Shown here: one piece after another, positions 33,401 through 42,132 of the stretch | Position numbering within the stretch: the first letter of the stretch is position 1 | How the letters are laid out: every line of letters begins with the position of its first letter | Origin: Runella aurantiaca | GTDB taxonomy: Bacteria > Bacteroidota > Bacteroidia > Cytophagales > Spirosomataceae | Assembly (NCBI RefSeq): GCF_003339505.1 | Contig: NZ_QPIW01000010.1 | Location: 62,001 to 126,000, forward strand | Length of the DNA stretch: 64,000 nt | Direction of reading: 5' to 3' | Position numbers and translations under genes: made by a program | The notes under the pieces: generated by a model | What the model was told of the DNA's origin: nothing | What the model saw: only the letters and a program-made list of their open reading frames with translations | Databases searched by the model: none

Positions 33401-36058
33401 ATGAAACCTCACCTCAAACCTCCCCGATGGGCCGAACGCTTACTGACATTCTTCTGCGCGCCTCACCTACTGGAGGAAGTGCAGGGAGATCTGCATGAGC
33501 GGTTCGAGCGGCAGGTGTTGCTGTTTGGCGTAAAAATAGCCCGACGCCAATACGCGTGGAATGTCCTGAGTTTTATTCGCCCTTTTGCTTTGAAACGCAA
33601 ACCCAACCCATATCCAACAACCTTTTTATACAGCCCGACTATGCTACGCAATTATCTCAAAATCGCCCTGCGCAACCTTGCCAAAAACACGGTCTACTCT
33701 TTTATTAATATCGGTGGCCTGGCCGTTGGGATGGCCGTGGCCATGCTCATCGGTTTATGGATTTACGATGAACTGTCGTACGACAAATATCACCAAAACT
33801 ACGACCGCCTCGCCCAAGTGATGCAGCACCAAACCTTTAATGGACACAAAGGCACCGAAAGCTCTATTCCTATGCCTTTGGTGAACGAACTTCGCACCAA
33901 ATACGGCAGCGATTTCAAGCATTTGGCGATGGCCACTTGGCAGGGCGCCCGTATTCTTTCCTATGAAGAAAAGAAAATTACCCGCTCCGGCAATTACATG
34001 GATGTGGATATGCCCAGAATGTTGTCGCTCAAGATGCTGAAAGGCAACTATGACGGTCTGAAAGAGCTCAATTCCGTTATACTTTCTGCCTCCACGGCCA
34101 AATCGCTTTTCGGTGCTACCGACCCGATGGGCAAAATCATGAAGCTTGAAAATAAAATGGACGTAAAAGTAACAGGCGTTTACGAAGATTTACCTTTCAA
34201 TACCTCTTTCCGCGACCTCAAATTTATTGCTCCCTGGAAATTGTACGTTTCTTCTCAAAAATGGGTTCAAAGGGCGTTCGATGAAAATCAATGGGGCAAC
34301 AATTCGTTTCAGTTGTTTGCTCAAATCGCCGATAATGCCGTGGTGCGGCAATCCGACATGACGAAATTGAGCGCCAAAATCAAAAATGTCAAATGGGACA
34401 AAGTGGATGCCGAAGAGAAAAAATTCAAAGCCGAGATTTTTCTTCATCCAATGAGCGATTGGCACCTGCGCTCTAACTGGGAAGAAGGCGTCAAAACGGG
34501 CGGTTTTATTCAATATGTTTGGCTTTTTGCCATTGTCGGAGGGTTTGTGTTGTTGTTGGCCTGTATCAATTTCATGAATTTAAGCACAGCCCGCAGCGAA
34601 AAACGCGCCAAAGAAGTAGGAATTCGCAAGGCCGTCGGCTCGATTCGCGCTCAGTTGATTAATCAGTTTTTCAGTGAATCCTATTTAGTGGTTGCCTTTG
34701 CCTACGTCGGAGCCATCCTCTTTATTTTAGTCCTGCTGCCTTGGTTCAATGAAGTCAGCGGCAAGAAAATGGTTTTCCCTTGGGCAGAGCCTACGTTCTG
34801 GCTCATCAGTCTGGGTTTTATTTTCATTACGGGTTTGTTAGCCGGAAGCTATCCGGCGTTGTATCTGTCTTCTTTTCAGCCCATTCGAGTCTTAAAAGGT
34901 ACCTTCAAAGCCGGGCGTTTTGCGGCGGTTCCGCGTAAAGTGCTGGTCGTGATTCAATTTACCGTTTCGGTGACGTTGATTACGGGTACCATTATTGTAT
35001 ATCGCCAAATTCAGCACACCAAAAACCGTCCGATGGGTTATGATACCAACGGGTTGATTACGATGGAGATGATGTCACCTGAGTTTTACGGCAAATACGA
35101 TGTGTTGAGAACAGAACTCAAAAACAAAGGTGCTATTGTCGAGATGGCCGAATCTTCCAGTCCGTTAACGGGTGTTCATTCTAACAACGGCGGTTTTAGC
35201 TGGCCGGGGAAGGACCCGAGCCTGCATGCCGATTTTGCCACCATCTGGGTAACACACGATTTTGGAAAAACGGTCGGTTGGCAATTCAAAGAAGGGCGCG
35301 ATTTTTCAAGGCAATTTTCGACCGATACCACCGCCATCGTTATCAATGAAGCTGCCGTTAAATTTATGGGTATCAAGGATCCCGTCGGCAAAGTAGTGCA
35401 ATGGGGAGACGACAAAGATGCTGAGTATTTTACCATTGTGGGTGTCATCAAAGACATGCTGATGGAATCTCCCTACGAGCCTGTCAAGCAGACAATCTAC
35501 TTCATGGGCTACGAAAATGTGAACTGGATGACGCTCAAATTGAACCCCAATAAAAGTGCTTCCGAATCCATCGCCAAGATTGAAGCAACCTACAAAAAAA
35601 TTATCCCGTCGGCTCCGTTCTCCTATAAATTTGTCAATGACGAGTTTGGCAAAAAGTTTGTCTCGGAAGAACGCATCGGCAAATTGGCCGGGGGTTTTGC
35701 CATTTTGGCTATTCTTATTTCCTGTCTGGGTTTGTTTGGACTGGCCTCGTTTACGGCCGAACAGCGTACCAAAGAGATCGGCGTCCGAAAAGTGTTGGGC
35801 GCTTCCGTATTCCATTTATGGGGTTTACTTTCCAAAGACTTTGTCGTTTTAGTCATTATTTCCTGCTTCATCGCCACGCCTATCGCTTACTATTATTTGA
35901 ATGATTGGTTGCAGGATTATAAATACCATACCAACATTTCGTGGTGGGTTTTTGCCTTGGCCGGCGTAGGTGCATTAGCGATTACGTTGTTGACGGTCAG
36001 TTATCAATCCATTAAAGCCGCCCTGATGAATCCAGTAAAAAGTTTGAAAACAGAATAG
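33401..36058 (+). CDS. MacB/FtsX-type permease C with prefix domain
   Basis: 885 residues from the ATG at 33401. An in-frame ATG at 33338 overlaps the previous stop region and codes through the REP-like element, so it is not preferred. The prefix ('PPRWAERLLTFFCAPHLLEEVQGDLHERF') is nearly the same as in B, but the body belongs to a different subfamily with D, J and K: 'GLAVGMAVAMLIGLWIYDELSYDKYHQNYDRLAQVMQHQTFNG' and 'YGSDFKHL'. Loops are 'RAKEVGIRKAVGS' and 'RTKEIGVRKVLGAS'; tail 'MNPVKSLKTE'. Second gene of unit 2 after PadR 1 and B, 63 nt downstream of B. Confidence 0.9.
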   Translation: MKPHLKPPRWAERLLTFFCAPHLLEEVQGDLHERFERQVLLFGVKIARRQYAWNVLSFIRPFALKRKPNPYPTTFLYSPTMLRNYLKIALRNLAKNTVYSFINIGGLAVGMAVAMLIGLWIYDELSYDKYHQNYDRLAQVMQHQTFNGHKGTESSIPMPLVNELRTKYGSDFKHLAMATWQGARILSYEEKKITRSGNYMDVDMPRMLSLKMLKGNYDGLKELNSVILSASTAKSLFGATDPMGKIMKLENKMDVKVTGVYEDLPFNTSFRDLKFIAPWKLYVSSQKWVQRAFDENQWGNNSFQLFAQIADNAVVRQSDMTKLSAKIKNVKWDKVDAEEKKFKAEIFLHPMSDWHLRSNWEEGVKTGGFIQYVWLFAIVGGFVLLLACINFMNLSTARSEKRAKEVGIRKAVGSIRAQLINQFFSESYLVVAFAYVGAILFILVLLPWFNEVSGKKMVFPWAEPTFWLISLGFIFITGLLAGSYPALYLSSFQPIRVLKGTFKAGRFAAVPRKVLVVIQFTVSVTLITGTIIVYRQIQHTKNRPMGYDTNGLITMEMMSPEFYGKYDVLRTELKNKGAIVEMAESSSPLTGVHSNNGGFSWPGKDPSLHADFATIWVTHDFGKTVGWQFKEGRDFSRQFSTDTTAIVINEAAVKFMGIKDPVGKVVQWGDDKDAEYFTIVGVIKDMLMESPYEPVKQTIYFMGYENVNWMTLKLNPNKSASESIAKIEATYKKIIPSAPFSYKFVNDEFGKKFVSEERIGKLAGGFAILAILISCLGLFGLASFTAEQRTKEIGVRKVLGASVFHLWGLLSKDFVVLVIISCFIATPIAYYYLNDWLQDYKYHTNISWWVFALAGVGALAITLLTVSYQSIKAALMNPVKSLKTE

Positions 36059-36079
36059 TAGGCGGGGTTTACCTCCGCC
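36058..36079. repeat. REP-like element after permease C
   Basis: GTAGGCGGGG...CCTCCGCC, with GGCGG (36061-36065) pairing with CCGCC (36075-36079). It overlaps the last base of the permease C stop codon. The following ~35 nt resemble the B-C spacer, so the whole spacer was probably duplicated with the gene. Confidence 0.65.
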
Positions 36080-36115
36080 CATTTCCATCAAGCCACTTGC
36101 TAACTTAGCTCCATC

Positions 36116-38737
36116 ATGAAACCGGACCTCAAACCGCCTCGCTGGGCCGAACGCCTGCTCGAATTCTTCTGCGCGCCTCATCTTTTGGAAGAGGTTCAAG
36201 GTGACTTACACGAGCGTTTTCAGCGGCAGGCGATGCTGTTTGGCGCAAAAATAGCGCGACAACAATACGCATGGAATGTTCTGAGTTTTATTCGCCCTTT
36301 TGCCCTTAAACGTAAAAAATCCGAGTATCCTTCCACTTATTTATACCGCCCCGATATGTTTCGCAACTACCTGAAAATCGCAGTCCGAAACCTTGTCAAA
36401 AACAAGGTTTACTCATTTATCAACATTGCCGGTTTATCAGCCGGTATGGCCGTGGCAATACTCATCGGACTTTGGATGTGGGATGAATTATCGTACAACA
36501 AGTATCACCAAAACTACGAAAAAATTGTGCGGGTCATGCAACACGTGACCAACAACGGCGAAGTGCAAACGTGGCCCAATACACCGCTTCCTTTGGCCGA
36601 AGAACTCCGCAAAAGTTACGGGAGTGACTTTAAGCACGTGACTGTGTCGCAAGATGCATACAGTATTTTGTCTTACGGCGAGAAGAAATTCAGCAAGAAA
36701 GGTGCGTATTTTGAACCCCAAATTACGGAAATGCTGACGCTGAAAATGCTGAAAGGAACGAGAAACGGCCTCCAAAACCCCAACGCTATCCTGTTATCTG
36801 AATCGGTAGCCAAGGCATTTTTCGGGGAGGTTGACCCATTGGATAAAATCATGAAAATGGACAACCAAACGGATGTGAAAGTAACGGGCGTGTATGAAGA
36901 TTTGCCTGCTAACTCCGATTTTCACGAAGTAACATTTATAGCTCCGTGGCAGCTGTATTACAACAACAATGAGTGGGTTAGAACAATGGCCGACCCATGG
37001 CGGCCCAATGCCTTTCATATTTATGCTCAACTCATTCCAAACGCGGATATAACCACCGTTTCTTACAAAATTAAAGACGCCAAGTTGAACAAGGTCAGCA
37101 AAGAATTAGCAAAGAAAAAACCAGAGGTTTTTCTGCATCCCATGAGCAAATGGCATCTGTATTCTGACTTTAAAAATGGCGTCAACGTTGGCGGAAAAAT
37201 CCAATATGTGTGGTTGTTTGGCATCAGCGGACTGTTTGTGCTGTTATTGGCGTGCATCAATTTCATGAATTTGAGTACAGCTCGCTCCGAAAAACGCGCC
37301 AAAGAAGTAGGGATTCGCAAAGCCGTGGGCTCGGTTCGTGCCCAAATTGTCTATCAGTTCTTTTTTGAATCCCTTTTAATGGTGTTCTTTTCCTTTGTTT
37401 TCGCCTTGCTTTTGGCGCAACTCATGCTCCCTTTTTTCAACAGCGTGGCCGATAAAACCATGTCTGTTCCTTGGGGGAATCCTTTGTTTTGGTTCACAGG
37501 CTTTGGCTTTAGTTTGCTTTGCGGATTGGTGGCGGGCAGCTATCCTGCCTTTTATTTATCTTCGTTTCAGCCCCTAAAAATCTTAAAGGGCACCTTCCGC
37601 GCAGGCCGTTGGGCAGCTTTACCCCGTCAGGTGCTAGTAACGATACAATTTACGGTTTCGGTGACGTTGATTATCGGTACCATCATTGTTTTTCGTCAAG
37701 TAAAATTTGCCCAAAATCGCCCGATGGGTTATAACAGCAATGGTTTAGTGACTTTACCCATGTACACTTCCGAAATTCATACCCATTTTGACGCCGTAAA
37801 AAAAGAACTGACAAAATCAGGGGCAATTATCGACATGGCCGAAGCGGGAAGTCCCCCAACGGAGAATTATTCAAGCACGAGTACGATTGAATGGAAAGAC
37901 AAAGACCCGAATCTATCCGTTGATTTTCAGACAATAGCCATTTCGTTTGACTATGGCAAAACCATCGGCTGGTCTTTCAAAGAAGGGCGTGATTTCTCCA
38001 AAGAATTTTCTACCGACTCCTCGGGGTTGATTTTGAACGAAGCGGCCGTAAAATTTATGGGTTTGAAGAATCCAGTAGGCGAAACCATTAAGTGGTACGG
38101 AACTTCCAACAAAGTAATCGGCGTGGTGAAAGACATGATTGTACAATCTCCTTTTCAACAGGTAAAACCTTCTATTTATCATTTAACTCCGTATCCGGGA
38201 GGAGTTATCATCGTAAAAATCAACCCTTTAGCAAGTGCTGGCAAAGCATTGAGCGAGGTAGAAACGGTTTTCAAAAAGTTTAACCCTTCCCAACCGTTTG
38301 AATATCAGTTTGTGGATGAGGAATATGCCAAAAAATTCGACAATGAAGAGCGTATTGGCCAATTAGCCACTTTTTTTGCCATTCTCGCCATTTTTATCAG
38401 TTGCTTGGGAATCTTTGGATTGGCCTCTTTCATTGCCGAACAGCGCACCAAAGAAATCGGTATTCGCAAAGTATTGGGTGCATCGGTGACCAACCTGTGG
38501 CAAATGCTCTCCAAAGATTTTGTCATTTTAGTCATCATTTCGTGCGTTATTTCTGCCCCTATCGCCTATTATTTTTTACAAGAATGGTTACAGAAATACA
38601 CTTATCGCACTGAGATTTCAGGATGGATTTTTGCAGTGGCAGGTTTTGGGGCGTTAGTCATTACACTCCTGACCGTCAGTTTTCAGGCCATTAAGGCGGC
38701 GTTGATGAATCCAGTGAAGAGTTTAAAAACGGAGTAA
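36116..38737 (+). CDS. MacB/FtsX-type permease D with prefix domain
   Basis: 873 residues. The prefix 'PPRWAERLLEFFCAPHLLEEVQGDLHERFQRQAMLFGAKIARQQYAWNVLSFIRPFALKRKK' is close in protein to B and C, but its DNA differs at many third positions, so it was not part of the recent B/C exchange. The body is of the C/D/J/K type ('GMAVAILIGLWMWDELSYNKYHQNYEKIVRVMQH', 'YGSDFKHV'). Loops 'RAKEVGIRKAVGS' and 'RTKEIGIRKVLGAS'; tail 'MNPVKSLKTE'. Last gene of unit 2; the terminator at 38832 closes the unit. Confidence 0.9.
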   Translation: MKPDLKPPRWAERLLEFFCAPHLLEEVQGDLHERFQRQAMLFGAKIARQQYAWNVLSFIRPFALKRKKSEYPSTYLYRPDMFRNYLKIAVRNLVKNKVYSFINIAGLSAGMAVAILIGLWMWDELSYNKYHQNYEKIVRVMQHVTNNGEVQTWPNTPLPLAEELRKSYGSDFKHVTVSQDAYSILSYGEKKFSKKGAYFEPQITEMLTLKMLKGTRNGLQNPNAILLSESVAKAFFGEVDPLDKIMKMDNQTDVKVTGVYEDLPANSDFHEVTFIAPWQLYYNNNEWVRTMADPWRPNAFHIYAQLIPNADITTVSYKIKDAKLNKVSKELAKKKPEVFLHPMSKWHLYSDFKNGVNVGGKIQYVWLFGISGLFVLLLACINFMNLSTARSEKRAKEVGIRKAVGSVRAQIVYQFFFESLLMVFFSFVFALLLAQLMLPFFNSVADKTMSVPWGNPLFWFTGFGFSLLCGLVAGSYPAFYLSSFQPLKILKGTFRAGRWAALPRQVLVTIQFTVSVTLIIGTIIVFRQVKFAQNRPMGYNSNGLVTLPMYTSEIHTHFDAVKKELTKSGAIIDMAEAGSPPTENYSSTSTIEWKDKDPNLSVDFQTIAISFDYGKTIGWSFKEGRDFSKEFSTDSSGLILNEAAVKFMGLKNPVGETIKWYGTSNKVIGVVKDMIVQSPFQQVKPSIYHLTPYPGGVIIVKINPLASAGKALSEVETVFKKFNPSQPFEYQFVDEEYAKKFDNEERIGQLATFFAILAIFISCLGIFGLASFIAEQRTKEIGIRKVLGASVTNLWQMLSKDFVILVIISCVISAPIAYYFLQEWLQKYTYRTEISGWIFAVAGFGALVITLLTVSFQAIKAALMNPVKSLKTE

Positions 38738-38772
38738 AAATCGGTCTGACTATCGTCTGACCTTTTACTCTC

Positions 38773-38809
38773 TGTCCACTGCGGGACAATGTTTGTCCGC
38801 AAACGGACA
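38773..38809. promoter_or_regulatory. Tandem activator dyads, unit 3
   Basis: TGTCCACTGCGGGACA (38773-38788) and TGTCCGCAAACGGACA (38794-38809), 21 bp start to start. Both have perfect TGTCC/GGACA arms, the best pair in the window. They lie upstream of, not beyond, the terminator of unit 2. Confidence 0.8.
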
Positions 38810-38831
38810 GATTATACTTGATATAATTTAC

Positions 38832-38867
38832 AAAAAATGCCTTCAATCGACCCTGAAGGCATTTTTT
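38832..38867 (+). terminator. Rho-independent terminator of unit 2, inside the unit 3 control region
   Basis: AAAAAATGCCTTCA (38832-38845) pairs perfectly with TGAAGGCATTTTTT (38854-38867), 14 bp with an 8-nt loop. It sits between the unit 3 dyads and the unit 3 -24/-12 element, so it isolates the promoter from read-through. Confidence 0.92.
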
Positions 38868-38872
38868 GTGTC

Positions 38873-38888
38873 TTGGCAAACTATTTGT
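38873..38888 (+). promoter_or_regulatory. Sigma-54-like -24/-12 element, unit 3
   Basis: TTGGCAAACTATTTGT: consensus except T for C at the last -12 position. The GG starts 66 bp after the second dyad and 44 nt before the PadR start. Twelve of its bases (GGCAAACTATTT) recur exactly in unit 5. Confidence 0.65.
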
Positions 38889-38918
38889 ACGATAAAATAG
38901 AAACTAATCATTGTAGGT

Positions 38919-39257
38919 ATGCGCCGCACTTATTTAGGTGAATTTGAAGAAGTGGTTTTACTCATGGTCGCCATCCTTGACGGCGAAGCCTACGGCGTTA
39001 CGGTCAGTCAGGCGCTGGAGGAGCATACAGGTCGGGTTGTGACTTTTGGCACGGTGCACAATACGCTTATTCGTCTGGAAGAAAAAGGCTTTGTGAGTTC
39101 TCAACTCGGTGGAGCCACCAACGAGCGCGGCGGACGGCGCAAACGGATATTTCAGGTGACGGCCTTGGGCAGCCGTGCTTTGCAAGAAATTCAACAACTC
39201 CGCCACGAACTCTGGCAAATGATGCCTCCCACCAAACTTAGGCTTACTGGACTATGA
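38919..39257 (+). CDS. PadR-family regulator 2
   Basis: 112 residues. Winged-helix core 'LGEFEEVVLLMVAILDGEAYGVTVSQALEEHTGRVVTFGTVHNTLIRLEEKGFVSSQLGGATNERGGRRKRIFQVTALGSRAL'. The recognition-helix segment ('VTFGTVHNTLIRLEEKG') differs from PadR 1 ('VSISAVHAALHRLEEKG'), so the two may read different operators. Its last four bases overlap the permease E start (ATGA), so the two are translationally coupled. Confidence 0.88.
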   Translation: MRRTYLGEFEEVVLLMVAILDGEAYGVTVSQALEEHTGRVVTFGTVHNTLIRLEEKGFVSSQLGGATNERGGRRKRIFQVTALGSRALQEIQQLRHELWQMMPPTKLRLTGL

Positions 39258-41905
39258 AAGCAAATAAACTCCATCCTCCACACTGGCCCCGGCGCGTTTT
39301 GCGGTGGTTTCATCCCGCCGAAACCCTCGAAGAAGTCGAAGGTGATTTGGATGAACTATACGCCTATTGGTATCAGCGAGCGGGAAAACGACAGGCAACT
39401 TGGCGCTATGTGCTCAATGTCGTCTCGGTGCTCCCCCCTTTTGTAAAACAACGTCAACCCAAAAACGAATACCATCAGCCATCCTTAATTCAGCCATCTA
39501 TGTTTCGTAATTATCTAACCATCACCCTCCGCACCTTGTCTCATAATAAGGTATATTCAGCCATCAATGTTATCGGATTAAGCATTGGTTTGGCTGCCGC
39601 CATGCTGATCATGTTGTATACCAAAGATGAGGTCAGTTACGATCAATTTCATACCAATAATCCGAACATTTATCGGATAACAAGCAAATCCATTACGCCC
39701 GAAGGCGCAGAAAACGTTGACGGTAATACCGGACATTTCCAAGGCCCCAAGTTCAGTGCTGGCGTTCCAGAAATACGTTCTTATGTGCGTTATAAAGGCG
39801 ACCGCAGCGATATTAAGAAGGGAACAGAAGTCAAAAGCTATGAATCTTTTGCCGCCGACAGCAGTTTCTTTTCAATTTTCTCCTTCCCATTGATAAGCGG
39901 CAATCCCAACACGGCCCTCAAAGCGCCTAAATCAGTGGTGATTTCACAGAAAATGGCCGAACAACACTTCGGAACAACGGATGCCTTAGGAAAAACACTG
40001 CTCGTAAAGGATTCCTTTGGCGAAGCAAGCCAATTTGAGCCTTATACCGTGACTGGTGTTGCTAAAAATTGCCCGCAAAACTCCTCTATCAAATTTGATG
40101 TGCTTTTTCCCAACGTGGTGAGTAAGGAGGAAATGGAGAGCAACGAAAACTGGTTCAATGTTTTTCAGAACACCTTTGTTGTGCTTCAACCCAATGCGAA
40201 TCTTAAAAAGGTCGAAGCGACCATGAACCGGATTTATCTGGCCGATGCCAAGGAAGCCATCAAGATGATTGCCGAGAAGTATGGCGATAAAAACAAAGTT
40301 GTTTATGCGTTGCAGCCTTTTACGGATATGCATTTGAGCAAAGACCTGCCCGCCCAAAACGGTCTGCAAGACAGCAGCAATCCCATGTTTTCGTACATTC
40401 TGAGCGGCATTGCGCTCTTCATTTTGCTGATTGCCTGCATCAATTTCGTGAATCTGACCGTGGCCCGTTCATTGAAACGTGCCAAAGAAATCGGGGTTCG
40501 TAAAGTAGTGGGCGGCGGCCGAGGGCAGTTAATTATGCAATTTTTGGGCGAGTCTTTTATTCTGTGTTTTGCCGCTTTTGCTTTTGCCTTGGCCTTGTTA
40601 CAACTGGTACTACCAATCTTCAACGAGCTTTCCAACAAGGCACTTTCGTTTTCGTATCTGTTTGATTTCGAATTGGTGATGGGTTATATCGGCTTGTTTA
40701 TCGCCACGGGTTTATTGGCTGGTTTTTATCCCGCGTTGGTTTTATCCAATTACAGTCCAGTGCAAACCCTCTACAGCCGCTTTAATCTTTCAGGCAAAAA
40801 TTACCTTCAAAAAGGATTGGTCGTTTTACAATTTTCACTGGCTTCGTTTTTGATTATTGCCACTTTGACGATTTACTCCCAATTTAGCTATCTGACCAAC
40901 AAAGACTTGGGTTATAACGACAAAAACGTAATCACTATTGACAAATCCCGGATGAGTCGCAATGAGGCAAAATTGTTGAAAGAAGAGTTGTTGAAAAGCC
41001 TCACTATCGTAGATGTAGCTCCTAAAAACGGAGGGCGTTGGGGAACCGTGGCGAAAGTAAACGGCGAAACCCAGCAGAGTTTTGCCTATGAAACTGTCGA
41101 CGCTACCTATTTCCCACTGTTACACATTCCTATCATCAAAGGGCGCAATTTTTCGGCTGATTTTCCTTCAGACTCGACCAAAGCAGTATTGATAAACGAA
41201 ACATTCGCTAAAAAAGTCGGCTGGAAAAACCCGTTGGGGCAGGTGGTGGATTTTTGGTACAACGAAGGAGAAAAATATACCGTGATCGGTGTCGTAAAAG
41301 ACCATCACTTTGAGTCATTGAACGAGGAAATCAAACCGCAATTGTTCACCATGAAACCTGGCAACCTTTATGGAAAAGTATTCATCAAAATCAAACCCGG
41401 CACAGAGACTGCCAGTTTGGGACACGTAGAAAAAACCTACAAAAAGCTGTTCCCCATCAACCCTTACGAATACAAATTTATGGATGAAGAAAACATCAAA
41501 CGGTACGAAGCGGAAGCCAAATGGAAGCAAATTATGCTGTTTGGCGCTATTTTGACCATTTTTATTTCCTGCATCGGTCTGTTTGGACTAGCGACGCTTT
41601 CGGCAGAGCGGCGCACCAAAGAAATCGGAATCCGTAAAGTACTGGGCGCTTCGGTGGCGAGCATTACAACATTGCTTTCGGCCGACTTTTTAAAACTCGT
41701 CAGTTTCTCCTTTATTTTCGCTTTTCCTACTGCTTATTATGCCATCAAAGAATGGTTGCAAAATTATCCTTACCGCATTGACATCAGCGCGTGGACGTTT
41801 GCAATCGCTGCCGCCTTATCCATTCTGATTGCTTTTTTCACCGTCAGTTTTCAATCCATTCGAGCTGCATTGGGTAATCCAGTGAAATCGTTGAAGACGG
41901 AGTAA
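39254..41905 (+). CDS. MacB/FtsX-type permease E with type-2 prefix domain
   Basis: 883 residues. The prefix is the second type: 'WPRRVLRWFHPAETLEEVEGDLDELYAYWYQRAGKRQATWRYVLNVVSVLPPFVKQRQ', with Thr-Leu-Glu-Glu-Val-Glu-Gly-Asp-Leu in place of the His-Leu-Leu-Glu...Gln-Gly-Asp-Leu-His-Glu of type 1. The body starts 'MFRNYLTITLRTLSHN'; its external domain 1 ('YRITSKSITPEGAENVDGNTGHFQGPKF') stands apart from the other copies. Loops 'RAKEIGVRKVVGGG' and 'RTKEIGIRKVLGAS'; tail 'GNPVKSLKTE'. It forms a two-gene unit with PadR 2. Confidence 0.9.
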   Translation: MKANKLHPPHWPRRVLRWFHPAETLEEVEGDLDELYAYWYQRAGKRQATWRYVLNVVSVLPPFVKQRQPKNEYHQPSLIQPSMFRNYLTITLRTLSHNKVYSAINVIGLSIGLAAAMLIMLYTKDEVSYDQFHTNNPNIYRITSKSITPEGAENVDGNTGHFQGPKFSAGVPEIRSYVRYKGDRSDIKKGTEVKSYESFAADSSFFSIFSFPLISGNPNTALKAPKSVVISQKMAEQHFGTTDALGKTLLVKDSFGEASQFEPYTVTGVAKNCPQNSSIKFDVLFPNVVSKEEMESNENWFNVFQNTFVVLQPNANLKKVEATMNRIYLADAKEAIKMIAEKYGDKNKVVYALQPFTDMHLSKDLPAQNGLQDSSNPMFSYILSGIALFILLIACINFVNLTVARSLKRAKEIGVRKVVGGGRGQLIMQFLGESFILCFAAFAFALALLQLVLPIFNELSNKALSFSYLFDFELVMGYIGLFIATGLLAGFYPALVLSNYSPVQTLYSRFNLSGKNYLQKGLVVLQFSLASFLIIATLTIYSQFSYLTNKDLGYNDKNVITIDKSRMSRNEAKLLKEELLKSLTIVDVAPKNGGRWGTVAKVNGETQQSFAYETVDATYFPLLHIPIIKGRNFSADFPSDSTKAVLINETFAKKVGWKNPLGQVVDFWYNEGEKYTVIGVVKDHHFESLNEEIKPQLFTMKPGNLYGKVFIKIKPGTETASLGHVEKTYKKLFPINPYEYKFMDEENIKRYEAEAKWKQIMLFGAILTIFISCIGLFGLATLSAERRTKEIGIRKVLGASVASITTLLSADFLKLVSFSFIFAFPTAYYAIKEWLQNYPYRIDISAWTFAIAAALSILIAFFTVSFQSIRAALGNPVKSLKTE

Positions 41906-41923
41906 AATTGGAGAAAGGGGTAA

Positions 41924-41955
41924 AAGGAGAATGGAACACGGATTTCTTTCTCCTT
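41924..41955 (+). terminator. Possible terminator of unit 3
   Basis: AAGGAGAA (41924-41931) pairs with TTCTCCTT (41948-41955), 16-nt loop, then ATTCATTTATC. The stem is short; similar GGAGAA/TTCTCC hairpins follow permease K. Confidence 0.45.
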
Positions 41956-41993
41956 ATTCATTTATCGGGAATGGGTAAGGTAGCTTTTAGAAG

Positions 41994-42030
41994 TGTTCAT
42001 CTCCGAACAGTCAATGTCCGAAAATGGACA
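41994..42030. promoter_or_regulatory. Tandem activator dyads, unit 4
   Basis: TGTTCATCTCCGAACA (41994-42009) and TGTCCGAAAATGGACA (42015-42030), 21 bp start to start. The first has compensating changes (TGTTC/GAACA), keeping perfect dyad symmetry; the second is consensus with flanking bases that extend the palindrome. Confidence 0.75.
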
Positions 42031-42082
42031 TTGACTCCCTCAAAAAAACCATAACCCACTCAAAATCAAGCCCATTTTTGCG

Positions 42083-42098
42083 TGGCATGAAGTGTGAG
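42083..42098 (+). promoter_or_regulatory. Weak sigma-54-like element, unit 4
   Basis: TGGCATGAAGTGTGAG: the -24 half is good and the -12 G is at the right distance, but A replaces C. It is placed mainly because its GG starts 54 bp after the second dyad, as in units 1 and 2. Permease F starts 49 nt from the GG. Confidence 0.4.
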
Positions 42099-42132
42099 GT
42101 GAAGAAAGTACGTATTCTCAACCTTTCGATTT

